A stretch of 64,000 nucleotides of DNA from Pseudoalteromonas shioyasakiensis (lineage in GTDB: Bacteria; Pseudomonadota; Gammaproteobacteria; Enterobacterales; Alteromonadaceae), in NCBI RefSeq assembly GCF_024518675.1, contig NZ_JANIGL010000003.1, positions 558,001-622,000 of the forward strand, written 5' to 3'. The position numbers and the translations under genes were made by a program. The notes below the pieces were generated by a model that saw only the letters and a program-made list of their open reading frames with translations, was not told where the DNA came from and searched no databases. Each line of letters begins with the position of its first letter. Position 1 is the first letter of the stretch. Shown here piece after piece: positions 44,250 through 54,824 of the stretch.

Positions 44250-45566
44250 CTAAATTGCATCTATTTGCACACAACTCAAATCTATTCTTTTTTCACACTC
44301 AGCTTCGATATCAAAAGGAACAACCCACAGCTTTAATTTTCCACCTTTGTAATTAAAGCTATGCTCAAACGGTTTTTTAAACGCGTCTGTTTTAGGATAA
44401 ATAAGTACCAAACTCCCTTTGCCATTTAAGTAACTATGACCATAACCAAGCATTTGATAAAAATCAGATTGAGATAAACCAAACTTATCTTTTCGTTTAG
44501 AGTTTTGCTCGTTTATTAATTTCCATTTTGTATCAAGTACAATGTCATTATCTTTATCAATAGCACCTTCGCGTGAGATGTATAAATCGGGCTTTAATAA
44601 AAAATATGGCGTATTAGCATAATCAACCAACGACTCAGTGCTTACCTGAGCAGATACTTCCCCGGAACCTATAATATGCTGTTTCAAATGCTGAGCAACG
44701 AAGCTTTCAAATACCGCTTCCATAGGAAACAACAATGAAAATGCATTACTCTTACCTTGCAATGTTAACGGAGAAAACCCATCTATAATTAGCCTTGCCC
44801 ACGCCAGTGGAACTTCGTAATACTTCATCCCTCTATCTAGCTTAACGCTAGCAAAGTCATTTTTAACATTATTACTTAATGGTATATCTGCAAAAGCAAA
44901 TAACAACTCTTGCAGTAGTTTTTGGTTATTAGCACTGCGGCTGTAGCCTTTAACCTTTACAAGTGCAGTATGTATTAAACGGTTAACCGGCCTATCTTGT
45001 AAATACTCTTCATACTCTACATAAAACTTATGCTTATTAATAAAGTTATACTTAACTTGCTTACCTACTAAAAGCTTACCTTTTAAAAAGGCAACGTTAT
45101 CTTCTTTTAGTACATAGTCGCTTTTAAGTCCGCGTTTTATTAAGGTATTTACAGAGGCTAAAAACTGGCTAATAAAAACCTCTAGCAGAGGTATTTTATT
45201 TTCAGCTAAATTGGCGTTATTGGTTTGTAAGTGCCTAAACTGCTTGAGTGATTTAAGCATCATTAGTAATGACGCGCGCGAGGTACTATCATCACTATTT
45301 TTAGCTACTTTAGGCAATACTTCTATTTGGGTTCCATCGGGAGTAAAAATCACACCTGCATAGTTTTTAACTTGTAAGACTTCGCAGTTATCGATTTGCT
45401 TTAAACGTAAAAATCGACTTTCTGATTCATCACATAAACATAAACCTTTTAAATAGTCGTATGCGCTTTGTGGAATAAACTCTACCCGATCAGGCATTTG
45501 AGCTTTTTCACAAAAGCCCAAATACCCAAACTCAAAAACAGTAGTTTGCTTTTTTACTTCCGGCAT
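44250..45566 (-). CDS. mcrC: McrC nuclease subunit of the McrBC restriction system
   Basis: The 438 residues fit McrC proteins: an N-terminal DNA-binding-like region with FEFGYLGF and IEVLPKVAK, and a C-terminal PD-(D/E)xK nuclease seen as KPD (D327) followed by VLDTKWK (D345, K347). It partners with McrB and cuts modified DNA. Its ATG overlaps the mcrB stop by one base, so the two are translationally coupled. Confidence 0.92.
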   Translation of the reverse strand: MPEVKKQTTVFEFGYLGFCEKAQMPDRVEFIPQSAYDYLKGLCLCDESESRFLRLKQIDNCEVLQVKNYAGVIFTPDGTQIEVLPKVAKNSDDSTSRASLLMMLKSLKQFRHLQTNNANLAENKIPLLEVFISQFLASVNTLIKRGLKSDYVLKEDNVAFLKGKLLVGKQVKYNFINKHKFYVEYEEYLQDRPVNRLIHTALVKVKGYSRSANNQKLLQELLFAFADIPLSNNVKNDFASVKLDRGMKYYEVPLAWARLIIDGFSPLTLQGKSNAFSLLFPMEAVFESFVAQHLKQHIIGSGEVSAQVSTESLVDYANTPYFLLKPDLYISREGAIDKDNDIVLDTKWKLINEQNSKRKDKFGLSQSDFYQMLGYGHSYLNGKGSLVLIYPKTDAFKKPFEHSFNYKGGKLKLWVVPFDIEAECEKRIDLSCVQIDAI

Positions 45567-47683
45567 TACTGAACACTCGTAGCTGTATCTTCGTTTTCTT
45601 CGGTATTACTGGTATCTACGAGGCTATTAAGTACTTTTTCGTCATAAATAGTTTGATAGGCTTTCGGGTTATTCCATGCTGAATTTTGATCGTTAAAATC
45701 AGCTAGAGTGTAAGTAGTTTTTTTATCTTCATATGTCTCTAGGCCATGATTAGAACCAAAGATTTCCTTATAAGTCTCTGTATTCGTTTTAACAAAGGCA
45801 AGCTTATCTGTCTTTTTACGATTATCACCTAAAACTAAGCTAATTTTGTTCCAGTCTTCAAAAAAGTACTCTTCTAGTAACGGGATGATTTTATTTTTAA
45901 AGGTATTTTTAAGCTCACTAAAGGCTTTTTCTTCAGTATTATCGTCAGTATTCAAAGCGTCTAACACAGGAATTAAAAAAGCATGCCCTAATGTATGTTC
46001 TCGGTCGTATAGTACTTCTATACGTTTATTAATTGTTTCAAGTAGCACTTCAAGTTTAATACCCTTAACCTCTTTGTCTTTAAAGATCTCAGGCTGTGGC
46101 ATCATTTCTATAAAGTCAAAACGGCGTCGCAATGCAGTATCCATCATCGCTAATGATCGATCGGCGGTGTTCATGGTGCCAATAATATAAAGGTTATCAG
46201 GGACTGAAAACTTATCACCAGTGTATGGCAAGGTCACTTCAAGTGCTTCATCATTTCCTAAACGCTTTGATAGCTCTATTAGTGTGATCAACTCACCAAA
46301 TATCTTTGAAATATTCCCTCGATTTATTTCATCGATGATTAAAACGTAGTTATCTGCTTGCTTAACTCTATGAACAGTCTCAACGTTGATACCCTTTTCA
46401 AGTAAATATGATAATGTATTATTTACATTGAATCTTGATAGTAACCAAAAGGTCGGGACATGAAAGTTTGTACTATCATTTAAGCTTTTTAAATCAACCG
46501 AAATATCTTTAGCTAACCATCTCACAGGAATTTGATGGCAAAAATCAGGTCTTGTTGGTACTCCTTTTTCATTGAAAAAGTAAGCCCCTGTTATAACGCC
46601 AATCGCTTCAACTGAAGATTTACTATTTATGCAAAGAATTAAATCTCCAATATTGGTTTCTTGAGAAAAAGAGGCTAATGAGCTTTGATCATTTTTACCA
46701 AGCCCATTAAAATAATTATTGTGCTCGCTATTCTTTAAATCACCAGTATCACTCCACCCTACAACTGCGATATTATTTTCATAACAATACGTTTTTGCTG
46801 GGTTTGAACTGGTACTTTCTATTGAAATTTTCCAAACTTTCCCCTTTGTATTGATTAAACTACCTGTATCTAATTCAACTCGTTTAGTAGCATCCTTACA
46901 TATTTCTTTAAATATGCCGTCTTTTTCATAATAACTTAACTGCCCATTTTCAGTTTTAGCACAAAGCCCCTCAATAAACTCTTCGTAACCATAGCTTTGG
47001 TGAAAAGTTACAAAACGAATACGGTCATTATCTGTAAGTGACTTGTAAAGCTTTGTAAGTTCTTTTCTTTGTTCTTTTGATGCACCTAATGAAGGTTTAA
47101 TTTCTAGCGCTTTGTATTTTTCAGGCTCAGCAGCTTTTACTGCGGCTTCGATTGTATAGTAAGTTTTACCTGTACCTGGTGGGCCATAAAGAATTTGATT
47201 TAAGGGGGAAGGTATTATTTTGTTAGCACATTTATCCATGTCATCTATCGTAACCATTTCTGAATCCTCTTCATCTTGTAAATATACTATTGGACTATTT
47301 TTATTACCTTCCATTTCAACTGTAAATTTATTTTTTACATCATTTAAAAGAGGCTGGAAATCAAGTGCATCTTCTATAAATAAGACTCGATTATCTTCCG
47401 GTACACTGTCTTTCTTTAAAGATATCCTCAATCCATTTCGGGTAAATCTTAGTGTAATTAGTGGTGTGCCTCTATTTTCACTAGAACCCTTAACACCGAA
47501 TCTAAAGGCTCGTTGATTATTATCTTTTGCGTTATTAATCGTATAACAGTCACATTGGGGGAAATATTCACGAATCAAGTTAAAAGAATCAACAAATAAT
47601 TTTTGTTGTTGATTACTCTTTAACAATAGAAAACTCTTACTTTTTTCATCCATATGAATAGTAAAAAACTCTTCAAATTCCAT
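45566..47683 (-). CDS. mcrB: McrB GTP-dependent AAA+ motor with EVE-like insertion
   Basis: The 705 residues have an N-terminal domain (1-about 140), then the AAA core: Walker A GPPGTGKT (167-174), Walker B VLIIDEINRG (447-456) and the McrB signature MNTADRS (504-510). Between Walker A and Walker B sits an extra domain of about 150 residues (275-425), VWKISI...VVGWSDTGDL...GDLILCI, which looks like an EVE-type modified-base reader. McrB recognises modified DNA and drives McrC. AAGGTAAG lies upstream of the ATG. Confidence 0.9.
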   Translation of the reverse strand: MEFEEFFTIHMDEKSKSFLLLKSNQQQKLFVDSFNLIREYFPQCDCYTINNAKDNNQRAFRFGVKGSSENRGTPLITLRFTRNGLRISLKKDSVPEDNRVLFIEDALDFQPLLNDVKNKFTVEMEGNKNSPIVYLQDEEDSEMVTIDDMDKCANKIIPSPLNQILYGPPGTGKTYYTIEAAVKAAEPEKYKALEIKPSLGASKEQRKELTKLYKSLTDNDRIRFVTFHQSYGYEEFIEGLCAKTENGQLSYYEKDGIFKEICKDATKRVELDTGSLINTKGKVWKISIESTSSNPAKTYCYENNIAVVGWSDTGDLKNSEHNNYFNGLGKNDQSSLASFSQETNIGDLILCINSKSSVEAIGVITGAYFFNEKGVPTRPDFCHQIPVRWLAKDISVDLKSLNDSTNFHVPTFWLLSRFNVNNTLSYLLEKGINVETVHRVKQADNYVLIIDEINRGNISKIFGELITLIELSKRLGNDEALEVTLPYTGDKFSVPDNLYIIGTMNTADRSLAMMDTALRRRFDFIEMMPQPEIFKDKEVKGIKLEVLLETINKRIEVLYDREHTLGHAFLIPVLDALNTDDNTEEKAFSELKNTFKNKIIPLLEEYFFEDWNKISLVLGDNRKKTDKLAFVKTNTETYKEIFGSNHGLETYEDKKTTYTLADFNDQNSAWNNPKAYQTIYDEKVLNSLVDTSNTEENEDTATSVQ

Positions 47684-47933
47684 TTACTTACCTTTTAATA
47701 TTTTATAAATTGAACAACAAACAAAAGCTAGCTTAAAGAATGAACAACGATGCATTTACACATCTCTATTTATTAATATATCTTATACATACAGTAAAAT
47801 GCGCATTTCAGCAATTAGTTATTACTTTTCATAACCTTACTTAATTTTCGTCTCTTTACATCTCTCTAATCACTTTTACATTTTGTGCATGCTCAAATAG
47901 CTCTTTGTATAATACTTCATCACGGTTTATTTC
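47684..47933. other. AT-rich gap in the island
   Basis: This 250-bp stretch between mcrB and the decayed gene is AT-rich. It must hold the mcrBC promoter. I see no ORF or strong hairpin. Confidence 0.4.
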
Positions 47934-48443
47934 TTAAAAACACTCCGGAAAGTACTCCCGCAATAACTTCATCATATTGCGTTTTTGTTTAAAATCCTTC
48001 ATAAGAACAGCAATCATGTCATATAATAACGTGCAGTCAGCGTTACTATCTTTTAAGCTTTTTTCTATTTTAATTAATAAATTAGTTGCTTCACGGTAGG
48101 CGTCATTATTGGTTTTTTCAATCATGTCGCTCAGTGACTTATGATACAAGTCTATCGACTCTTGTGGGTGCTGCGCCATTATTAGCTCTGCTAACGTTAT
48201 TAATTAGCTCGATTTAACCTCATGCTTTGCAGCCCATGAACGTGCTTTTTCAATGTCATTTTGATCAATATAAAAATCCAGTAATTCACTCGGATAATTA
48301 GAAAAGCGATGAATACCTTAGTTTTGCTGAGTGCCTTGATTTGATAGCGATAGTAATAATTGCTCTACCTTTTGCGTAAACTCTGCGTCAATGATGCCGG
48401 TTTTTAGTTGTAACGTTTGTAAATCTTTAAAAGCATTAAAACT
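47934..48443 (-). pseudogene. Remnant of a helical-repeat (SWIM zinc-finger/DUF6880-like) protein
   Basis: One frame runs from 48443 to 47934 with stops at 48318-48320 and 48204-48206: SFNAFKDLQTLQLKTGIIDA, then FSNYPSELLDFYIDQNDIEK, then ITLAELIMAQHPQESIDLYH, ending MMKLLREYFPECF. The repeats resemble the C-terminal region of SWIM zinc-finger or DUF6880 proteins. An 81-codon ORF at the 3' end is part of this remnant, not a gene. The upstream part is not recognisable. Confidence 0.65.
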
Positions 48444-48575
48444 ATATTATATTCTTGCCGGTGTTGTTGAACCATTGCTATGTGTTCTCTAATTTATTTA
48501 GTAGCGATAACGTAATGCCCTCTATCTCTATCCTGCAAAATGAACCGCACTGCGCTAAGCGCTTATTCGCGTACG

Positions 48576-49499
48576 TTAATCTTCCATAAAGTAATCGCTA
48601 TCGAGCGCTTTTACTTCAAATACGTGTTTGGTGCTTACGCCTAAGTCATGGGTAAGCATGAGTTCGGTTAGTTGTGCGCCATCCACCAGCACTATACGTT
48701 TTTCTATCATGTCTACGTATTTGAGGGCATCTTTACTAAAACCGCTGGTAGTAATAAACACGCCCTTCTTAGCACGATGCATATCAAGCGCACCTGCAAA
48801 AGCTTGTATATCTGGTCTACCCACTGTTTTATTGGTGTAGCGCTTAGCCTGTAAATATATCATTTCGAGGCCGAGTTTATCTTCTTTTATTACACCATCA
48901 ATGCCACCATCTTGGGTGTATTGCGTTGCTTGCCCTGCATCTTTGCGCGAACCGCCGTAACCCATGGCAAGCATTAAGTCGACTACTAGGTTTTCAAAAA
49001 ATACGGGGGATGCTGCTAATATCGCTTTTAGTATTTCGTCAGTTAAATTGGTATTGAGAGTATCAACTGCAGCTTCTATAAGTTCTTCAGGAGTTTTATC
49101 TGAATTGTTACTGACTATGCTAGTGGCATTGTCTTGTGCAGGTTCACTTTCGTCTTTAGAACGTGTTTTAAAATCAATAAAAGCTGCAAACTTGCTTAAG
49201 TATTGATTATTGATTGGCTCGCCAGATTCAATTGCAGCTAAGCCTTTTTGCGTTATTTTACAAAAAGCTCTTTTCGGTTGTTCGATCAAACCCGCTTGCA
49301 CTAAATAAGTTTTAGCCCAGCCTAAACGATGATAGGCATAGGTTTGCTTGCCGCTCGGAATGCGAAGCTTTAATTGTTCGGCACTAAGCCCTAGCTTCCG
49401 GTAAACATCAGCGTCTATATCACGTAATTTAACCGTTTTGCCATTGGCTAAACATGCTAAAAGAGGAGTCATAAAAGATTGGTAATTGGGTAATGACAT
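48576..49499 (-). CDS. mrr: Mrr-family restriction endonuclease
   Basis: The 307 residues have an N-terminal winged-helix domain (about 1-100) and the Mrr catalytic domain starting FFENLVVDLMLAMGYGG. The nuclease residues are visible as GGIDG (D201) and LQAKRY (Q217-x-K219). Mrr cleaves methylated DNA. AAAGGAA lies upstream of the ATG. With McrBC it forms a modification-dependent restriction block. Confidence 0.92.
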   Translation of the reverse strand: MSLPNYQSFMTPLLACLANGKTVKLRDIDADVYRKLGLSAEQLKLRIPSGKQTYAYHRLGWAKTYLVQAGLIEQPKRAFCKITQKGLAAIESGEPINNQYLSKFAAFIDFKTRSKDESEPAQDNATSIVSNNSDKTPEELIEAAVDTLNTNLTDEILKAILAASPVFFENLVVDLMLAMGYGGSRKDAGQATQYTQDGGIDGVIKEDKLGLEMIYLQAKRYTNKTVGRPDIQAFAGALDMHRAKKGVFITTSGFSKDALKYVDMIEKRIVLVDGAQLTELMLTHDLGVSTKHVFEVKALDSDYFMED

Positions 49500-49641
49500 A
49501 CGATTCCTTTGCCAGCCTTATTAGCTAATAACTAAATGGCTAATCCATTGTTCTTGTTACAAAGGATAATATACAAATTAGGATTATGGGGCAAAGGTTA
49601 TGTCGGTTGGATTGCTGGCAGGAATCAAGAAGTATGCGATT

Positions 49642-49887
49642 TTACCTCGTTAACCTCACATATTTCTCTGCCAGTTCATCTAAACTTTCACGATAATTAG
49701 GATCGGGCTTTATGCAATCTATCGGGCATACACTTACGCAAGTGGGCTTGTCGTAGTGGCCTACACATTCGGTGCATTTCTCTGGGTCGATTTGGTAGAT
49801 TTTAGCGCCCATATAAATGGCTTCATTTGGGCACTCGGGGTCGCACATGTCGCAGTTAATGCATTTGCTGTTTATCAGTAAAGCCAC
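49642..49887 (-). CDS. yfhL: YfhL-type 4Fe-4S ferredoxin
   Basis: The 81 residues have two cluster motifs, CINCDMCDPECP and a second with an insertion typical of the YfhL group (CTECVGHYDKPTCVSVCP). The start is a GTG (49887) three bases after the yegQ stop. In E. coli YfhL (together with TrhP) acts in prephenate-dependent tRNA hydroxylation, fitting the neighbourhood. Confidence 0.92.
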   Translation of the reverse strand: MALLINSKCINCDMCDPECPNEAIYMGAKIYQIDPEKCTECVGHYDKPTCVSVCPIDCIKPDPNYRESLDELAEKYVRLTR

Positions 49888-49890
49888 GGT

Positions 49891-51270
49891 TCAAACACCT
49901 ACCACGGCTTTTTTAAACGGATTGCGGGTATCTTGGTTTTCATCAAGATTACGCATTAAAATGGCGTGTTCTAAATCAATACTTTCAGGCATTGGGATTT
50001 TTACAACGTGGCCAGAGCCTTTTGCATCAGTAATAGCCTCACCTTTTTTATTCTGTATCGCTTGCAGTGTAAAGTTAAAATTACCAAGCGGAGTTATCAG
50101 CTCTAGTGAATGGCCCACACAAAACTTATTTTTTACATCAATCTGTACTAATCCATGCTGATCTCGGCCAAGTACTTCACCCACAAATTGCTGTTTATCT
50201 GATACAGAATGGCCGTATTCATAGTTTTGATAATCTTGATGGGCGTGGCGTTTTAAAAAGCCTTCGGTGTAACCGCGATGCGCTAGGCTCTCGAGGGTTT
50301 TAAATAAGTTAGCATCAAATGGACGCCCAGCTACGGCATCATCAATCGCTTTACGGTAAACTTGTGCGGTACGTGCTACATAATAAAATGACTTAGTGCG
50401 GCCTTCTATTTTAAGGCTATGTACGCCCATTTTTGTCAGCTGCTCTACGTACTGCACTGCACGTAAGTCTTTTGAATTCATGATATAAGTGCCGTGTTCG
50501 TCTTCAAACGCAGGCATATATTCGCCAGGGCGACCTTGCTCTTCGAGCATGAAAACGTCATTACTTGGCGCTCCCTCTCCTAAAGTGGGTATCACTGTTT
50601 TAGGATCTATTTTATGCACCATTTCACCCGTTTCGTTTTCAGTGCCCGGTTTTACGTCGTAGCTCCAGCGGCAAGCATTGGTGCATGTGCCTTGGTTTGG
50701 ATCGCGCTTATTTATATAACCTGACAGCAAACAGCGACCTGAATACGCCATACATAATGCGCCATGTACAAACACTTCGAGCTCTGTTTCTGGGCATAAC
50801 TGGCGAATTTCAGCGATTTCTTCAAGCGATAACTCGCGCGATAAAATCACCCGCTCAATGCCCTGCTTGGCCCAAAACAGTACGCTCGCGTAATTAACCG
50901 CATTGGCTTGCACTGAAAGGTGAATTGGCATATCTGGCCACTTTTCACGCACTAGCATGATTAAACCCGGATCAGACATGATCAATGCATCGGGCTTCAT
51001 GGCAATAACAGGCTCTATATCACGTAAATAAGATTTCACTTTGGCGTTGTGGGGGGCAATATTTGAAACCACATAAAACTTTTTATTCAAGGCATGGGCT
51101 TCATCAATGCCTATTTTTAACGTTTCAAGATCAAATTCATTATTGCGCACTCGTAAGCTATAGCGAGGTTGACCCGCGTATACGGCATCAGCACCATAAG
51201 CAAATGCGTAACGCATATTTTTTAAGCTGCCAGCAGGAGATAAAAGTTCGGGGGTAAAAATTGACGACAT
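49891..51270 (-). CDS. yegQ: tRNA 5-hydroxyuridine modification protein YegQ/TrhP (U32 family)
   Basis: The 459 residues include the N-terminal PELLSPAGSLKNMRYAFAYGADAVY and the U32 signature ELEVFVHGALCMAYSGRCLLS followed by DPNQGTCTNACRW, whose cysteines bind iron-sulfur. It hydroxylates U34 of certain tRNAs with prephenate. GGAG before ATG 51270 gives the start. It forms an operon with yfhL, a natural partner. Confidence 0.93.
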   Translation of the reverse strand: MSSIFTPELLSPAGSLKNMRYAFAYGADAVYAGQPRYSLRVRNNEFDLETLKIGIDEAHALNKKFYVVSNIAPHNAKVKSYLRDIEPVIAMKPDALIMSDPGLIMLVREKWPDMPIHLSVQANAVNYASVLFWAKQGIERVILSRELSLEEIAEIRQLCPETELEVFVHGALCMAYSGRCLLSGYINKRDPNQGTCTNACRWSYDVKPGTENETGEMVHKIDPKTVIPTLGEGAPSNDVFMLEEQGRPGEYMPAFEDEHGTYIMNSKDLRAVQYVEQLTKMGVHSLKIEGRTKSFYYVARTAQVYRKAIDDAVAGRPFDANLFKTLESLAHRGYTEGFLKRHAHQDYQNYEYGHSVSDKQQFVGEVLGRDQHGLVQIDVKNKFCVGHSLELITPLGNFNFTLQAIQNKKGEAITDAKGSGHVVKIPMPESIDLEHAILMRNLDENQDTRNPFKKAVVGV

Positions 51271-51386
51271 TCGCGCTCCATACATAGAACTGGTTACAGG
51301 CCAGTTGCATGAATAAGTTATAAAGCGCGGCAGTATAGGATTAAGTAAAACGACAGATGTTGATCAAGATCATAAAACGTTGACTT

Positions 51387-52703
51387 CTATTTTAACTGGC
51401 TCGCAAACTGACTTACAGCATCAACTACTTGTTGTGCGCCTTTTTTAATATCCGTCATTACACTTCCAGACTCATTAGACAGCTCGAGCCCTTCCTGTGC
51501 TTTACTTTTACCTTGCTCAATTGCTTTTACACTCGATTGCGTTAATGTTTGGTTTTGCTGTACAACTTCAACAATTTCTTCAGTGGCTTTACTTGTTCTC
51601 GATGCTAGCTGGCGCACTTCATCTGCAACAACAGCAAAACCACGCCCTTGCTCACCCGCTCTTGCAGCTTCAATGGCTGCGTTTAGAGCCAGTAAGTTGG
51701 TTTGATCTGCGATACTACTGATACTTTGCACAATACTTGCTATTAGCTGTGATTGCTTATCAAGGGCTGAAATTTCATCACCCGCTTGTGCCATTTGTAC
51801 CGCCAGTTCATTCATCACTTTAACCGTTTGCTCAATTACAGCAGCACCTTGATCTGCTAGATTATCGGTTTCGGTTGAAGTGCTATACGCAATATCCGAT
51901 GCTTGTGCAATTGCCAGCTCTCGTTCTACTTGCTCGGTGATCACAGTAGCAAATTTAACTACCTTATATAACTCGTTTTGTTCATTGAAAATAGGATTAT
52001 AAGACGCCTCTAACCAGACCGTTTGACCGTGACGGTTTATACGTTTAAAACGCTCGGCAACGTAGGTACCTCTTTTTAGTTTAGCCCAAAAAGCTTCGTA
52101 TTCAGCCGAGCTTGCCTCTTCAGGCTCACAAAAAATGCGATGATGCTGACCGACTATTTCATTGAGTGAATAACCCATTCCCGCCAAAAAGTTTTCGTTT
52201 GCTGTTAATACAATGCCATTAGTGTCAAATTCAATCACCGCCATGGCTTTATGTAATGCCTTAATTAAATCTTGATGTTCACGTGAGGTTTCTATTGTGC
52301 GAGTAAGTACTGTCGAATGCAGTGTAAACTCTATTAAAACGCTTTGTTCATCAAAAATGGGTTGTAAAATACTTCTTAACCACGCCTGTTCACCTTTTGC
52401 GTTTAAAATCTGTAACGCTCCAACCCAGTGTTCTTGATTTTCAATCGCATTTTTTAAACCTTTATAGTGATCCGTGCCCTTAGCCCCATCAGGTACACAA
52501 TCAAGTAAAGACTGCTTTAATAATTGTGCATCGTTGTAACCTAATTCAAGCTCGAAATTGGCATTTTGATTAGTAATACACCCTGAATGGTCCATTGCTA
52601 ATACCAACATCTCTTCATCTAAGCTTTTTTTAACTTGTTGTTGCCTAAATAGTTGACGTTTCATGTCGTCAATTTGGCTTTGTAATGAGCGATTAAAAAA
52701 CAT
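51387..52703 (-). CDS. Cytoplasmic chemoreceptor with two PAS domains (BdlA-like)
   Basis: The 438 residues lack membrane segments. Two PAS domains (about 25-140 and 145-265; [28 protein letters not shown]) precede a short methyl-accepting signalling hairpin with [20 protein letters not shown]. The layout is that of Pseudomonas BdlA, a biofilm-dispersal chemoreceptor, though the region here is shorter than a full MCP. Ligand (redox or haem) is unknown. Confidence 0.88.
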   Translation of the reverse strand: MFFNRSLQSQIDDMKRQLFRQQQVKKSLDEEMLVLAMDHSGCITNQNANFELELGYNDAQLLKQSLLDCVPDGAKGTDHYKGLKNAIENQEHWVGALQILNAKGEQAWLRSILQPIFDEQSVLIEFTLHSTVLTRTIETSREHQDLIKALHKAMAVIEFDTNGIVLTANENFLAGMGYSLNEIVGQHHRIFCEPEEASSAEYEAFWAKLKRGTYVAERFKRINRHGQTVWLEASYNPIFNEQNELYKVVKFATVITEQVERELAIAQASDIAYSTSTETDNLADQGAAVIEQTVKVMNELAVQMAQAGDEISALDKQSQLIASIVQSISSIADQTNLLALNAAIEAARAGEQGRGFAVVADEVRQLASRTSKATEEIVEVVQQNQTLTQSSVKAIEQGKSKAQEGLELSNESGSVMTDIKKGAQQVVDAVSQFASQLK

Positions 52704-52982
52704 ACTTACATCCTGTTGAATTTAAGAAAGTTGAACGCTCTTCAGTTTGTGATTTGTTCAACCTGATATAAAACTATAGTTTAGAGATTCCATAATGTCT
52801 TACTAACTTTAATGGCGCTTTAGTAAAAGGCATTTCGCGCCCTTTATTTACACTTATTTTTGTCGGTCATTAAACTGCCATCAATCCTCTATTTAATTAA
52901 ATTAGGATTTTTCAGCTAAAGCGCGTATAATTCGCGCCCGTTAATATTCACACTTTTAATCAAACATTATTGGAGCATAAAG

Positions 52983-53414
52983 ATGGCTTTAGAGCGTACT
53001 TTTTCAATCGTAAAACCTGATGCAGTTGCTAAAAACCACATCGGCGCTATCTACAACCGTTTCGAAACTGCGGGTCTTAAAATCGTTGCAGCTAAAATGG
53101 TTCACCTTTCACAAGAAAAAGCGGAAGGTTTCTACGCAGAGCACAGCGAGCGTCCTTTCTTCGGTGCTTTAGTTGAGTTCATGACATCTGGTCCAGTAAT
53201 GGTTACCGTTCTTGAAGGCGAAAATGCGGTACTTAAAAACCGTGAAATCATGGGTGCTACTAACCCTGCTGAAGCACTAGCTGGTACTTTACGTGCTGAC
53301 TACGCTGATAGCATCGACGAAAACGCTGTTCACGGCTCTGACGCTGTTGAATCTGCTGCTCGCGAAATCGCTTACTTCTTCGCAGACGAAGAGCTTTGCC
53401 CACGTACTCGTTAA
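52983..53414 (+). CDS. ndk: Nucleoside diphosphate kinase
   Basis: The 143 residues include the ATP/nucleotide motif [12 protein letters not shown] at the N-terminus, [15 protein letters not shown] in the middle and the catalytic histidine in [16 protein letters not shown] (about H117). It equalises NTP pools. A -10 element TATAAT is at 52926-52931. A strong terminator follows, so ndk is transcribed alone. Confidence 0.97.
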   Translation: MALERTFSIVKPDAVAKNHIGAIYNRFETAGLKIVAAKMVHLSQEKAEGFYAEHSERPFFGALVEFMTSGPVMVTVLEGENAVLKNREIMGATNPAEALAGTLRADYADSIDENAVHGSDAVESAAREIAYFFADEELCPRTR

Positions 53415-53435
53415 TTCGAACGCGCTGAGCAAAAC

Positions 53436-53460
53436 AAAAAGGGCTTTCGGGCCCTTTTTT
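53436..53460 (+). terminator. Rho-independent terminator after ndk
   Basis: AAAAAGGGC and GCCCTTTTT pair around TTTCGG and are followed by T residues, 21 bp after the ndk stop. Confidence 0.88.
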
Positions 53461-53509
53461 AGTGATTAGCTAAGCAATAAAAGATGTTTAGCTAATGACT
53501 AAACTGGTC

Positions 53510-53525
53510 GAATTGTGTACAATTC
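53510..53525. promoter_or_regulatory. Palindrome in the rlmN promoter region
   Basis: GAATTGTGTACAATTC is a 7-bp-arm inverted repeat with two central bases, about 45 bp before the rlmN start. TACAAT inside it may also act as a -10. Its function is unknown. Confidence 0.35.
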
Positions 53526-53570
53526 ATCCCCGTAAATTTTATCACCACCGTCACTGATTGAGGTTGTTTC

Positions 53571-54701
53571 ATGACCGAGCAAAAAAAGATTAACTTATTA
53601 GATTTAAACCGAGATGCAATGCGTGAGCTATTTGTTTCATTCGGTGAAAAGCCATTTCGTGGCGATCAGGTGATGAAATGGATTTATCATTTTGGCGTTG
53701 ATAATTTCGACGATATGACCAACGTAAACAAAAAGCTAAAAGAAAAGCTTAAAAACGAGTGTGAAATTGTAGCTCCTGAAATTTCAGTACGCCAGCAAGC
53801 AAGTGATGGCACTATCAAATACGCATTAGTACTTGATGGTGGACAAGAAGTCGAAGCGGTCTGGATCCCTGAAAAAGACCGTGCAACACTGTGCGTATCA
53901 TCACAAGTTGGTTGCGCATTAGAATGTACTTTTTGCTCAACAGCACAACAAGGCTTTAACCGTAACTTAAAAGTTTCTGAAATCATTGGCCAAGTATGGC
54001 GTGTTGCTAAAGATATTGGTCTTGATGGTAACAGTGAAAAACGCCCAGTCACCAACGTCGTTATGATGGGGATGGGTGAGCCACTACTGAACATTAAAAA
54101 CGTAGTACCCGCAATGGAACTAATGATGGACGACTGGGGCTTTGGCTTATCTAAACGTCGTGTTACTTTAAGCACCTCAGGTGTAGTCCCGGCTCTTGAC
54201 TTATTGAAAGAAAAAATCGATGTCGCTTTAGCAATTTCGCTTCACGCACCAGACAATGATTTGCGCGATATTTTAGTGCCTATCAATAAAAAGTACCCGA
54301 TTGAAGAGTTTTTAGCAGCGTGCCGCCGCTACATTGATGGCTCTAAAGCGAATAAAGACGTGACCATTGAATATGTAATGCTAAATGGCGTAAACGATAG
54401 TACCGATCAGGCACACGAATTAGTTAAAACCTTAAAAGGCACACCGTCTAAGGTTAACTTGATCCCATTTAATCCATTCCCAGGTAATGAATATACGCGT
54501 TCAAGTAATAGCCGAATAGATCGCTTCTCTAAAGTATTACAAGCAGCAGGTATAACTTGTATCGTTCGTCGTACTCGTGGCGATGATATAGACGCAGCTT
54601 GTGGTCAATTAGCCGGTGATGTTGTTGACCGTACTAAACGTATGGCGAAAAAGAAAATGCGTGACGAAAACACTATTTCGGTCAATATCCAACAAGCTTA
54701 A
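53571..54701 (+). CDS. rlmN: 23S rRNA/tRNA adenine-C2 methyltransferase RlmN
   Basis: The 376-residue radical SAM enzyme has the CxxxCxxC motif in [12 protein letters not shown], the MGMGEPLLN segment and the C-terminal methyl-carrying cysteine region [16 protein letters not shown]. It methylates A2503 of 23S rRNA and A37 of some tRNAs. It heads the well-known gammaproteobacterial run rlmN-pilW-rodZ-ispG-hisS. Confidence 0.97.
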   Translation: MTEQKKINLLDLNRDAMRELFVSFGEKPFRGDQVMKWIYHFGVDNFDDMTNVNKKLKEKLKNECEIVAPEISVRQQASDGTIKYALVLDGGQEVEAVWIPEKDRATLCVSSQVGCALECTFCSTAQQGFNRNLKVSEIIGQVWRVAKDIGLDGNSEKRPVTNVVMMGMGEPLLNIKNVVPAMELMMDDWGFGLSKRRVTLSTSGVVPALDLLKEKIDVALAISLHAPDNDLRDILVPINKKYPIEEFLAACRRYIDGSKANKDVTIEYVMLNGVNDSTDQAHELVKTLKGTPSKVNLIPFNPFPGNEYTRSSNSRIDRFSKVLQAAGITCIVRRTRGDDIDAACGQLAGDVVDRTKRMAKKKMRDENTISVNIQQA

Positions 54702-54824
54702 CCAACCCAGCTTTCAAAGTACTTGTGTTTAATGTGTTTAATGTATTTAATTTAAAAAAATTGATGCAACACAAGTGCTTTTCGGTAAGATAGGCGGATA
54801 TGGATAATAATAAGAGATAAGGTA

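Noticed and set aside
47934-48179. Independent 81-residue gene
   Set aside because: The same frame continues upstream with clear protein similarity through two stop codons, so this is the tail of a pseudogene.
53687-54175. Minus-strand ORF of 162 codons inside rlmN
   Set aside because: It is a shadow frame of a conserved gene with low-complexity composition.
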